A stretch of DNA of 64,000 nt, from contig NC_040012.1 in NCBI RefSeq assembly GCF_000972845.2, positions 7,782,097 through 7,846,096 on the forward strand. The letters run 5' to 3'. The notes under the pieces are model-generated. The model did not search any database. It saw nothing but the letters and a program-made list of their open reading frames with translations, and was not told the DNA's origin. This stretch comes from Larimichthys crocea. Taxonomy: Eukaryota; Chordata; Actinopteri; Sciaenidae. Positions 12,490-25,094 of the stretch are shown in pieces (the first letter of the stretch is position 1; each line of letters begins with the position of its first letter). The position numbers were made by a program, and so were the translations under genes.

Positions 12490-14934
12490 TTTTTTTTACA
12501 CTTCTTCGTTGGCCTCGCTTCATTTAGATAAATGCCACAAAAAGATGTAGGTATATATGCAAACTTTTTACAGACTCAAGACATGCAGCATTCCAGGCTG
12601 TCACCTCCTTCCAGTCTCTACTTAATCAACCACAAAAAATATGTTTTTATTTTTAACCCATGTCTGCACAGAAGATGAGGAGTGACACCCACAGAGCAGG
12701 TGGTTCGGGTGACACTGGAGCAGCACATGGAGGACACTTGAGTCAGAAGTTAGAGGATTAGTGTCCGATATCAGGTGGAGAGCCCAAGAAGTTTCTATTC
12801 CCAACATTTTTTTAAACAGATTGTTCTCAAACTTTAATAAAACTCGATTTCGATTTCTCGATTTTATGCCATCATCATATAATTCTGTTGTAGTGGAGGA
12901 GCGCCACTTTCACTTAATTCATATCCACAAAATTGCGGACATACAGTATGTATGTAAAGTTTTTGACACTCACCGATGTCATATGTGTCCTGGTGAATAA
13001 TGTGAGCGTAGGACAGTATATGGAGTCAATACTGCATTGTGTTGTTAATTCATAAAGCATGTATTCAAAAAGCTTGGCTTGAAGAAACAATGTCACAATG
13101 TTGGGGACTCATTCATCCTCTTTATATAAATCTGATCTGCATTTATTAAATGGAAACCAAATGTTTCCAAATAATGGATTTTGGACTTGGCTTAAGCATA
13201 TGCGTGACAGAATATTTTTATCTGTGCTGTGCAACACATTAAATAAAGAAACAATACAGAGCATAAGCAGTCTGTATGTATTTATCTGCACAGGACTTGA
13301 TAGGCCTCATAAATTAAACAATGATGATGGAACGCCACGTGAAAATAATAACATCAGTTCTCTATAAAAACCTGATGGAGACATGACTGCATCCACCTAA
13401 AGCAGCCAAAAAGAGTCCTCCATTAATAAAATGATTGTTTTATGGGACATAATCTGTATAAGAAATCTGAATGAGATTTAAGTAATGCATAATTATTTTA
13501 AACCCTCCAACAAAATAAGTCTATAGGCTTATAAGTGTTTACTCAAATCTGCAGCTGCACTGCTGGTTCCTTTACAAAAAACTCCTGATCACAGGCACTC
13601 TGACAGATTATGAGGCAAGTGTTCGAGATAGTTCAGTATTGTCCAACATTTTCCTCGGTCACTCCTCCCATCTGTTTCCAACCTGCTGGAGGTACCAGAC
13701 AAAAACGACCCTGCCAAGAGTTCGAGTCAGTGAAATGTTTGAAAGTCCATTGCCTCGCAACTCATCAGTAATGAAGTGTTTGAAGCAGGGTGAGCTGCAG
13801 AGGGAGGAGGGGAGGAATGAGATGCTTTAAGGCCCTGTGACAAATCCTCTGCAGGTTTCTAATGGCTGAAAGAGTCATACAACACTTTGGCCTGATCATT
13901 AATAAACTCAAGTTCGAGGCTTTTCTTAATCAGCATCTTCTAATGTGACACTCGGACTTTACTCAGTATTTCACTTTGGATGGTGACGGTGAGGGAATCA
14001 CATCTGGACTCTTCGATGGGCGGACAATGTTAGGTTGCTAAAGTAAACACAGAGATGTTTTCCAGTAGAAATTAAATCATTCCCACCAGGATCAAAACAC
14101 TGTTGTCACAGATAACAGTAAATACAGTCGTGCCATCGAACCATCATGGTATGGCGGTCACAGTTGGGTGCACGCAGCTGCACACAAACTACATGCTAAG
14201 TAGACTGTTGCACGTAATGTAGAAAGTTCACAAGTGAAACTTTTAGCCACACGTCATTAATAAGAAGCACTGAGGTTAGCACCGCAAGCTCATCCTTCAA
14301 ATCAGATGTTTGGGAACAATTCGGGTTCACGGTCAGCAACAACAGCAATGAAGAGAGAGCTGTCAGTTAGACAAGAACGGCACATTGCTTCACCGTTGTA
14401 CGGTTCGTGAATGGAAACACCTTGAACATATAACGCTCATTTCACAGCAGATAAAAAGAAACCTCATCTATTTTTGTTTTGTTTCTTTCCTGCTGTACCG
14501 AACACGCAACAAACCTCTGTGTGCCGTTACACCCCTAGTTACAGATATGTTTTCCACTAAACCACCAAAACCACAAAATAGTTTACATAAGGAAAGTAGT
14601 CTGAGATCAAAGATCCACTATAACTAACTGTCAGAGATTTCAACTGGTGCAGAACTTAAGTGATGAAAGGCGAATTTTAGGCACTCAATAAAAATATAAA
14701 CACTCTTGTTTTTTGCTCCCATTAAAGAGAGTTGGAGTAAAGGCTCAAAGATTTCTTCAGTGCACACAAAAGTTTTTGTTTCTTTCAAATTTTGTTCACA
14801 AATTTCCATTTTAAGCAGAGCTCCTACGCCCAAATCAAATCCTGATATGCCACACCTGACAGGTGAGGGATTAAAAAATAAAAGATCCCTCTAAAATGTG
14901 CAAATTTCTCTTTTAAAGAAGACATTAGACACTA
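12490..14934. other. Gene-free stretch, nothing recognised
   Basis: AT-rich; only short random open frames. No repeat family was recognised with confidence. Confidence 0.5.
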
Positions 14935-15135
14935 AACTGTGACTATTTCATATCAATCTACAGATACAGAATTCTTTTTTTCCCAAAGTCAAAGGCAACG
15001 TCAGGACCCTCTCTACTCTGAACAGCTACTCGTGTCTTTCGTTGACAGTTTAAAGAATGAATGGGGTTTCCGTGATGTTACCCACAAGTTTCTCAAAAGC
15101 TGTTTTGAAGCTGGAATATCGAGCCAGAAGAAGAT
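14935..15135 (+). mobile_element. Dispersed family A, copy 2 (head only)
   Basis: GGGTTTCCGTGATGTTACCC, then AAGTTTCTCAAAAGCTGTTT and TGAAGCTGGAA match the head of the 12100 copy. The sequence before it (CCCAAAGTCAAAGGCAACGT) matches 12211-12235. The tail is missing. Confidence 0.6.
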
Positions 15136-16857
15136 TAGGGCGAGCGAATAGTTCAATGCATAATAAATGTCTTTATGAAGTGTAATGTGCCAGTTTTATG
15201 CTAAAGGGGATATCGGCTTTCCAGCCAAAGGGATTTTATTACAACCTGGCAACCCAATTGTTGTTTTTATTAATGACTTTCGTAATCTGTAAAGCACAAG
15301 TAGCCCTCAAAGCCCTCACTACCAACTTATAAACATTTTATAAAGGATGACTTAACGTGGTACCGCTAAATGTTTATGCACTTACCGGCAAATCAAAACC
15401 ACCTTGGAAAAAAAAAGAAGCTTGAACAACAAGCAGTAAAAAACTATTTGTGAATCCAGCTCACAAATGGGGCTCAGGTTTTATGTCCTTCACACTCGCC
15501 CGTTGTTTCTGCTTCACATTCAGCGTTTCGATGCACAAAGCACCACATACCCGCACAGCAATGCATAGAAGAATGGGGATTACCCAGCCCTTGATGTTAT
15601 GCAAACAAGATGGAGTGGAGAGGAAAAAAATCCGGTTAGTTGGACACCATGGAATCTATTTCTTGAACCCAGAATAGCAAGATCTGTCAGGCTTTAAGTC
15701 CTAATGTACTGCAGCTGATCCCCCCAGCTTTCACAGCCTCATCCCATCTTTCAATCATACGATTATAACAATTTCTTAATGGGACACAGACTCCCCGAGT
15801 CTGTTAAGGCCTCCAGGCGTCCAAATCATATTGTTCACATTTAGCTTGAAACAATCTGAAGATGACAAAAAGTCTGTGACACACACACACACTGTTCCCA
15901 TCAGGCAATGGCCAGGTTGACAGTGAGGTAATGATCTGCACGTCGTGCTCGCAGTTTAACCCTAAAGAGCAGATAAGAGTTGAGGAAGGACATTTGTTTG
16001 TGGTCTTTGGCTGGATATAAGGAAAATAAGGTTAGATCTTCGGAAACTTTTGGGCAGATAACTGCGGAAGCTTTCCATCCAGCGTTTAATTTTAAATCTG
16101 TTCAACAACCAGACAAAATCTAGCTCCAGAAACAGAGATTGCGTTAGCCAAACTGACTATGGTCCATGTCTTTTCAATATGAAATTTGGTATTTGTGTTT
16201 TCCCCAGACAGTGTTTCCTTGCCGACTGATGGCGAAGTCCTAAAGGTTGCGTTGCTGAAACAAAACACCTACCAGGACAAAGTTTGCCTATGGCACAAGA
16301 ACTGCAAATCTGTCCCAATTTTTTTTACAGTGTAGTTTCAACACAAGGGCCTCACTTCACCACCTGTATTAAGATGAATGATTGCAGTAACTCTCTATTT
16401 TAAGGTAGTATTTAGGTAGATAATCTCCTTTTAAAGGGCGACTGTGTAAGATTTATCTTAATCTAGTAGTGTAGTTCAGTTTGCAACCCCCTCCACTCAC
16501 CCTCCCCATTCATAGCACGAGGGAGAAACTACGGTGGCTGTGCTGGTTGAGCAAAACAGAATATGTCTATATCTAGAGCCAGTTTATCCCTGCTGGGCTA
16601 CTGTTCCTGCTATCGTTCTGTACGTCAAAGCAATCTCTCATTTCATTCATCAAAGAAACATGTTCCTCAGGTTCACCATCCATACTCAAGACATGTGTTG
16701 GGCAAACACAGGCGGCTCCATTGTGACCTAAGAACACATTTAAAGATGTTTTCTGGGTCACTGAAGCAGAACTCAACACTCTCTCAGTCCCACACACACC
16801 TGAGGATAAGAAGAGATTGTGTATCTAAAAGATTTCTGTAAACATGACCTTCATGGC

Positions 16858-16898
<41 letters not shown>

Positions 16899-17522
16899 GG
16901 AAAAATGAGAAAGCTTTTTCGAGCTTTGTGGAGTTGTATTACACACACATCCACCCAAAAATGCAAACAGGCATGCGTGCACATACACAGTGACTTCTGG
17001 GAGAGTCAGACACCGCTGAGTGGTTGCATTGTCGATGACAAGCGCCCGTGAAGGAAGGACGGGCTTCCTGTCTGTGAGCTTGTTGTCGTGGAGACAGCAG
17101 GGCCCAGTCAAATAGATTAGCCCAGATCCTTTTGATCTTTAAGTGGGAAACCAAAGAGGATCCTTAAATTGGCACCGCTTTTCCACATGAAACAAACCAC
17201 TGGCATAGTTTAGGAGTTTTCCTGTCAACGACTTTAGTCTGACTCGATGCTCGCTGGAAAAATCTGCATTTTAAAACTCTTAAACTGGCATCTTGTAGGT
17301 TTGGTAGCACAACAGTTTGTCTGCGTGGAGCCAAACAAACTGAAAGGCTGTGGAGGAACTGGGGTCAAAGTCTAAATCACTATTTATTTTTCATGAGCAT
17401 GGCAGAAACAGAATTATTATGTCAATGAAGCTCTTTGGTGTCGTTGTCTGACACAAATCTCTCTTGGGCACTTTGAATGTAAAAGGGTAGCTAGGCTAAC
17501 TTGTCAACGTACTATAGGTGAG
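15136..17522. other. Gene-free stretch with a CA microsatellite
   Basis: The (AC)17 microsatellite at 16861-16894 is the only clear feature. A short ACACAC run is at 15880. Confidence 0.5.
16861..16894. repeat. (AC)17 microsatellite
   Basis: Perfect dinucleotide repeat, directly readable. Confidence 0.95.
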
Positions 17523-18314
17523 TTAAAGAGACATTTTGTAACTTTCCTACCATAAAATAACAGATTTGAAGTCATTTTCATGCTACACTGACTTGAAATC
17601 AGGTAAATTGTGTCTCTCATTCCCAGTCGTCTGTTTCTGAACTATGTAACTTTGTGACTACGATCACCCAGGTAGAAGTACATAACACTTTACCGCGCTA
17701 AGTCAAACAACACCAACTATTTCATCAATTTTGGCCAGATAACATGACTTACTAGTCCAACAACAAGAACCCCAGCTCTGTATTTATTTCACAAAAGTCT
17801 TGCCAACAATTACAATTCAGCCCCAGATTTACTCTTGTTTGGCAGCTTCTTGCTCGGCTACTCCCTCATCTTCCTCTGTCAAGGATTCCTTGTTTTCACC
17901 TTCTTCATTATGTCCGTTGAAGCTGCTGAGCCCGGTTACATTGCTCTGGTTCTGGCACGACACCAGCTCTACTCCTTGTCAGCATTCCTCCATGCTCTGG
18001 GCCTGAAAACCTCCTTTTCCTGGTGGTCCTAAACACTTGTGTTACAAACAGTAACACTCCCCCGGTGCTCTGAGCTCACTGACTGTAGCAGCTCGGCTAA
18101 CAAACTGAACTAGCAGCAGCTATAGTTTGCAGCAGTTTACTGTCCATCAAACGATCCGGTTTCACCAAAATCAGCGAAATAGTTGGTTGTGGGTGATCGT
18201 ACCTGGAGCACAAAGTTACATAGTGCTGAAACAGACGTGATTCACCTGATTACAGGTGAGTGTAGCATCAATCTGTGATTTTAATGGTAGGAAAGTTGCA
18301 CAACGTTGCTTTAA
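17523..18314. mobile_element. Family B element with ~70-bp inverted termini (complete, ~0.8 kb)
   Basis: The left end reads AACTTTCCTACCATAAAATA then ACAG and ATGCTACACTGAC. The right end, read on the - strand, gives AACTTTCCTACCATTAAAAT then CACAG and ATGCTACACTC. The interior has no transposase frame. Partial copies lie at 22721-23215 (opposite orientation) and 45747-45985. The structure is that of a long MITE; the superfamily is not determined because no clear target duplication was found. Confidence 0.75.
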
Positions 18315-21300
18315 TAGAGCTCTTACTGTAGAAGAAATGTTGTTCTTGGTAGCCTTATGGTCAAGACAAATGTCTGTCCATTTTTTGCATGTCCTCCCAT
18401 CTCCCCTTGGTCTCCACGTGATGTCATGCGGTCTTTGTACCGGTAAGCAAGGTCGTAGTATTTCAAAGTTGTCAATACGTCTCTGCACCAAAGTCAACAA
18501 CACAGACTCAGATTAAAAGTGATTCATGTCCTGCAGCTCATTTAAAACCTCTTGAAATTCCCCGGCAGCAGCCTCACACACTTGTCACTCAACAAACTGC
18601 TCTCTGTATTTGTCCTCATCTTTAATAAACACAATCAACTCCCAGTCGTTTCTGTTTATCCTCCGCTCAGTTCGATTGCCCTCCAATCAAAACATTTGGA
18701 TCATTCCATTGTATGTAGCATCTAGCATCCGTTACCCAGCCGTTGTAACACCCTGCTTTTGTTTTACTGCATAAACAGTTATTTGACATGTAAGATAAAC
18801 ATGTCATGTCATGGCTGCCTCACAGAGGGTCGGAGAAAGATGGTGGAAAGACTGACTTTATTTCTGCCATAATCCTTCATTTCTCTCCAAGCAGAAAGAA
18901 ACGGGAAAACATCATTTTTAAAAAGTCAGATTAATCTCACCGTCTGTGGCTTTCTTTGCTTTCCATGTCTTCTCAGCTACATTAACGTCCGAGGGAAATT
19001 CTCAATGTGTACGCCTTTATGTTTTTTGTGGTGTAAGACCGAAGACGGAGCCGCGTAGGCCTGCTGCCAAACTCTACAGTGTCACACGAGGGTCATAAAT
19101 CAAAACTATTATGAGGTTTGTGTAATGGTACAGTACGAGCGGTTACGGAGAGTCATGGGGGAGACGGATTTGATTCAGCTTGTGTTCTGTCATCCTGCTG
19201 ATGCTGGTGTGGTTGTTGGTGGCCTGGTGGTCAGACAGACTGTCCTTCAAACACAGGACTCTGGGGTACAAAGCCGCTGTGTCAGCAAATATTCAGCCTG
19301 CTGAAGTGTCCTTAAAGGAAAAGTCAACCTGGAAAATACATTTTTAACAACCTTTGGAGATGTATAGAGTCTGTTTTATTACTTTTCTGGGGCAACTGGC
19401 AACAATCGAGTTTGATTGTTACCAGTTGAACTTTGGTATTAATCACAAACACATAAACGTCAGTGTTCATCTCCTTTCTAGGAATTCACTGCAAAACAAA
19501 CAAACAAAATAACAAAGCCGCCGACTGTAGCCTCAATATGTTGTTTCAGTACAGCAACAACAGACAACAAAACATAAAGCATTTTGTGTGACAGCCGCAA
19601 CACTTTTCCCTCCCATTTTCAGACCAGAATAACTCCTTGCTGTCTTGCTTTTACGGCCATCATGACTCCCTCCACCTACACAGAAAAACCCGCAGCTCAA
19701 AGGAGCGAGTTCAGGCATGTTCTTTGGGTGTTGTCACAAGTCATTCTGGGAAATGTAGGAAACTGTTAAGTGAGGTTAAGTGAGGGAACACGACGCAGGT
19801 CAGTAGTCAGATAATCACAACATTTAATGACTTGAAATGTTTCTCTGAGTGTGAATGTCACAGTCTTGTGATTCTGAGCTTTTCGTTCGGAGTTTGGATT
19901 TTCCCCTCGTGGTTAAATCACGATCCAGGATATTAAATGGGAGTTTTCCTAAATAAAAATTCCTCTATGAGCCTGTCAGACTCTGACTCATGTTTTTGTG
20001 GCAAGAGATACTATCTGCATTTTATTGTCATATCCTGCTTTAATATCCAGCCACCAGCGTGCCAGACTGTGCGCTCCTACAATGAGCGAATGTGCTTCGT
20101 GGTTAGTTTGTTTACCTTTTGGCTGTTTCAGTAAAGTTTAGATTGTTTTACCAGTTAACAGCAGTGACACCTGACCTCTAACATGCCGTTACATTGTTTC
20201 AGTTTCTTCAAATTGTTTTAGAGGCTTCTGTTTTGGAGATGAAGATGGTGTGTTGAGTTTCATAAAAGTAAGAACGAGTAGCAAAGTTGTGCAAATAAAC
20301 CTTTATTATAAGATCCTTGCACGGATACACTAAGTGCTTCCATCAGGTTTCTGTGTTTTGGTTGATTTTGAGCGTACACGTTAGATCTTTGTGACTTTTC
20401 TTCTTGTGGAGGTGACTGATTACATTTGTTATCTTCTTTTTTCAAATTAGTCTTTTCTTTTTATGACGGCTCAGTATGTGCTAAAAGTCTTTCTTAGTCT
20501 AAGTGCAAGAGCAGTTTCATCTCTGGTTCCTGTCCTCTCAGCTTGGTGCTGTTTTAGGGGGCTCAGACTCAAATATAACACTCATGTATGCTGACGACTT
20601 GATGTTTTCCTGCTATGAAACCCTTAAATGATAGTTGCAGTTTTGTTTGTCTACACAAGCCGTAATTGAAAGAACATTGCGTTCATGTTCATCTCCTGTT
20701 TTCAGTGTACCGTTACCCCTCAAAGACACCCTCCTCTGCCTGCTCTGATGCAGGAAACTTTACAGTAAACTCGCCTGGCATGAAGGCAGCCCCCCTGTAG
20801 CCGTGCACCCATCTTCTTTCTCTCTCTTTTTTATTTATATATATGCCTCTGCACCACAAGCCGGTCCAAAGAGCATCTGGTTCCTCTTGGGCCTGCGGTC
20901 ACAACACTGAGAGAGTGCCACATCAAAGCTCCCTCCATCCAGCCCGCAGAGAAGAGAGGAGAGCAAAGAGGGAGGAAGAAGAAGAGAGAAAATCTGGGAC
21001 AAATTCTGTTTCACACACACACCGCAAATCTGTCTTTGCTCATGGAAAAATTGCAGCGCACATCTGTGGTGTTGCGTTGAGAATCCATCAATCTCCGTGC
21101 CCTGACCGCTTCACTCGTATAGATAGTCTGACTTTGGCTCCCACGCTCATCTTTTTACTGCTTTAGAGGCTTTGGCAAGACGCTTTTAAGCTCTAAAGTT
21201 TGTTGTCAGTCGCTATTGTATTAGGGTTACATCATTTTTTATATAATTATGTCAATGAAAGAAACTGTGAAGGCATGACTTAACCTCAACCTTCTGTGTG

Positions 21301-22720
21301 TGCTGCCTGAACAAACAAATCAGCGCTGTGAAAAAGATCACTGGGATCAAAAATCCTCTTAATGCCTTTCCTGTCTTCAGGCTAGGGCAAGTACACACAC
21401 AGAAAGAAGATCAAATGTTAAAGGGTGTGATGGTACGTTTTGAAATGTGACCCTCCAGCAATTTCCCCATCACTCAAAGGCACCAAAAACACAAACATGA
21501 GTGTACCTGCTTGCTCTTTGTGTTCGACAGCTGGAAACCCAAAGAACAATTTTCTCTCTGCACCGACACGTTTTGAGAATTGATGCAAACAGTAATGAAT
21601 TACCAGTAAATTACATCTTGTCTCTGCTCTAAAGCCTCTAAATTAGTAGCAGATGAAGGTGTTGTAGGCTCGGGGGGTGGAGCGTTGGTTAGTAAGGCTG
21701 TCTGGTGGTAAAAAGGTTAACTGTTTAAACCAACCAGTGCTGAAGTGCTGCCAACACCTACACATTTTCCACTTATCGACATAGATGTTTACCAACATTT
21801 TAACCCTTGAACAAGCACATTCAAGTACCTGTACCTTATTTGAGTTTCATGTTTTCATGCCACTTTATACTCCAGGTGAATATTGTACTGTTTACTCCAT
21901 GACAATTGTTTAACAGCTTTACTTAGAGTTATTTTACACATTTTTGCACCAAAACATATAAAAATATACAAATACATCTTTAATTATCCTGGTCTCCTCT
22001 CCTCTCTAGCGTCAAGGAGAGGCTACGTTTTATTCAGGTGATTACACACTAATTAAAAATAGTATATTATATACACCATTTCTGCAAAATTCTCTAAATA
22101 GACCTCCTAAATCTGACACACTGGACCTTTAACTCACTGGGTCTATTTTTTATTAAGCGATTTCCTCCCAGAATGACTTTTGACGACCTCCAGAGAGAAG
22201 TCCTGAACTTGAAGGATAACAGCTTAAAGACCAACCAAAGCCTGTCCTGGAGCTGCAGTGCCGTGGTGTGAAATAAACATGCCAGCCGCACAACATCAGT
22301 GCACAGCTAACACTGTTGACCTCATCGCTCTGAAAATCCAATGAAGGGTCACAGTGTCTCCTGCTCCAGGCTATCAGGAGAAAATGTGTGAGTGCAGAGG
22401 TCAGAGCCACCTGTCAGTCGACAGAGGGAGGGACACACCGGATAAATCCCATAAATAACAAAGACGGAGCTAACACTCCTTTAAAAACTCAAATTTTAAT
22501 ATAGCGCTAAAAAGTTTAATTGTGCTGAACAATTAGACATTTTTTTGTAAAATCATTTAGAAAATGAGAGCACTTTAAAATCACAGCAACTGTTTACGAT
22601 GGTAGATGACATGGCTGTGGTGGTCACCTTGGTTGAAGCACGAATAACAGATGATTTATTTGTTTCACCCATTTAATCATTTTAATTGTATAATGTTAAA
22701 CAACCTCAGTGTCTGATGAT
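18315..22720. other. Gene-free stretch, mostly unassigned
   Basis: No exon recognised. Around 21810-21950 the strings CAAGTACCTGTACCTTATTT and GCCACTTTATACTCC resemble the palindromic repeat at 52287. Confidence 0.45.
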
Positions 22721-23215
22721 TTCAAAGCAACATTGTGCAACTTTTCTACCATAAAATAACAGTTTTGATGCTACACTGACTTATCATAATATAGTAATCA
22801 GGTGAACGGTGTCTCTGTCATTCTTACGTCTGTTTCTGTACCATCACGAGAAGTATATAACACTTAATGGCACTAGATAAGAGCACTGGGGGAGTGTTAG
22901 TGTTTGTAGAGTTTGGACAAGGTTTTCAGGGCATGGGGGAGCAGAGGCAGTGTTGTGACAGAACCGGAGCTGGGCAAGCAGGCAGTGTAACTGGGCTCAG
23001 CAGCCTCTATGACAGAGGCAAATAGACCAAAGAGGATGTTGACCGAGGAAGCTAAATGAGACAGAGACTGAGCAAGAAGCCGCTAGACGAGTTAATCTGG
23101 GACTGGCTTTTAGTCGTCGGTGAGAGCTTGGTGAAATAAAAGGCTGAAAGACAGACGCTGAGCTGGGCAAAGTTGTCGACCTGCTAGTTTTTGATCATAA
23201 GTAATGTAACCATAA
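22721..23215 (-). mobile_element. Family B element, truncated copy
   Basis: It starts with the terminus GCAACATTGTGCAACTTTTC and ACCATAAAATAACAG. It continues as the reverse complement of the 17523 element interior (GGGGGAGTGTTAGTGTTTGT; GAGCAAGAAGCCGC). The second terminus is missing. Confidence 0.65.
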
Positions 23216-24564
23216 CAAATACACATTTATAGCTGTCCATATTTACCACAGTGTCATTGCACAATGCAGTAAATCAATGTAGTAATGTTGTTTTAAGAGG
23301 TAATTAACTCAGTTTTGGTGAGTTTAACTACTGGTGAGATGTTTGTCTTCACGTCAGCAACAGTTTTGGTGATTATTAATCTGAAATCAGTTTTGTCTTT
23401 GGACAGAAGTTTTAAAAAATTGATTTGAAACCGAACACTCTCTAAACTTTTATGTTTCTGCTTTAGAGACACAACATATACTGTGGCCTTTTGTATATGT
23501 GTGACAAACAACTTCCACAATCATAAAGTGAATCATTTTATGTGCGGCGTAAGATGTTCCCCAGAACTAGCTGTCAAAACAAACTTTAAAACATTTATTT
23601 ATAAGAAAAAGTTCTTCCTATTACTTTAAACTTCCATCCCTTTAAAGCCCCGCCATAAATAAGAATGTCATCAGCTTGTCTGGTTAAAAGCAAGGTCTGA
23701 AAAACAGTTAGCTAGCGCATTCAAATAGTGATGGCATGACTTTAAATGCCGATGATAAATGGTGTTTTTGGCTCTCTCTTGAGCACTTCATCCCCTCAGC
23801 ACCATCGCAATCCTCAGTGAGACGCCTGATTTGCGAGGCTGCTCTCCAGTCATCTTCCTGCCACCTGTGAGCAGCTGGATGGTCAGGAAGCGTTTCACAG
23901 CTTTCTGTTCCTCCTCCTCAGATTCATGCCATGAGTCTTTGATGTGTGCAGCTGCCTGTCACACCCAGGGGAAAACCGCTTGGACAGAACTAAAAATGAA
24001 ATCTCTATATAGATGTATGCCTCCGTGGCAACCCTTCAACAGGACTTATTTATTGTTATTCCTTTTTCATGTTTTGTTTGTAAGTTGGCAACTGGTACAA
24101 CGCTGCCTGCAAACATTATTATGTTGAACAAATGCTATTAACACGTGTTATTATATGGAACCGAAATGAAAGCTTGGACAACATCTGCTGGCCGCATCTC
24201 GAGAAGTTCAGACTTGTTGGACGGAAACTGGTTTAACAGCGTGAACATCTCGAGCAATGCATCAAATCCTTGAACACGAAACTTAGATTAAATCAGTGTC
24301 CCCCTCATCCTCCCATTGGGATCAGCTTGTTACAACTTTTAGTAACAATCCATCATACAGTCTTCATGCACATCACTTTGTCAATTAATAGAAAATGTGG
24401 AAGAACTTTCAGATCTCAAAAACTTTGGAGATTTGGTGCACAGGTTCATCATCATCATTTTTATCCTTCATATTTCCTCCAGTCTTTAATAAACTTGATT
24501 CACTTGATGCTTATTGACATAAACCGCCATATAGCGGTGCCACCACGGACAGTATAACATAATG
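23216..24564. other. Gene-free stretch, nothing recognised
   Basis: AT-rich, no recognised exon or repeat. Confidence 0.5.
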
Positions 24565-25094
24565 GATCTCGTATCCGTGACGTCACTCAAAGGTTTTTGA
24601 AGAGCTGTTGTGAAGCTCAGAGTGTGATGGCTCGAGCCAATGAAGCCTGATTGCACAAAGAAGCCGTCTGTAACAGCATCTACCTGTAAATCAAAGTTGG
24701 CATGCATAACTTTAAGTCTTAATGTAATTTGCCTGAGTAACGTCACTCGTAGGTGCTAATCTAAATATCGGCAAACGACGAAGCAGGCCGAATGACGCTT
24801 GGGTACTTGAATAAGCCATCTGTAATGTCATTTACCTGTCATTCAAGCAGTCACACTGTTAATTCTGCATAACTTTAAGCCTTAATATAATTTGAACAGG
24901 TGAGTTATATAAAAATTCACCCTCAGTACAGTTGTCGTGAATGGGGAAATTAGCTATAGGGACCGAAACAGTTTTTTTGTACCAGGCTGTAAACATGTTT
25001 ATTTCTGCTGTGAAGTTGGACATTTGAACATGGCGACTTATGGAGACTGACTCGTTTTCTAACCAGCCTCAAGTGGCCGTTTGAGGAACTGCAG
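24565..25094 (+). mobile_element. Dispersed family A, copy 3 (longest, ~530 bp)
   Basis: It has the head TCCGTGACGTCACTCAAAGG, a middle with two tandem-like halves (CATAACTTTAAGYCTTAATR repeated at about 24710 and 24870), and the full tail ACCAGGCTGTAAACATGTTT to CTCAAGTGGCCGTTTGAGGA and CTGCAG. It is the best guide to the full element in this window. It has no coding capacity. Confidence 0.75.
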
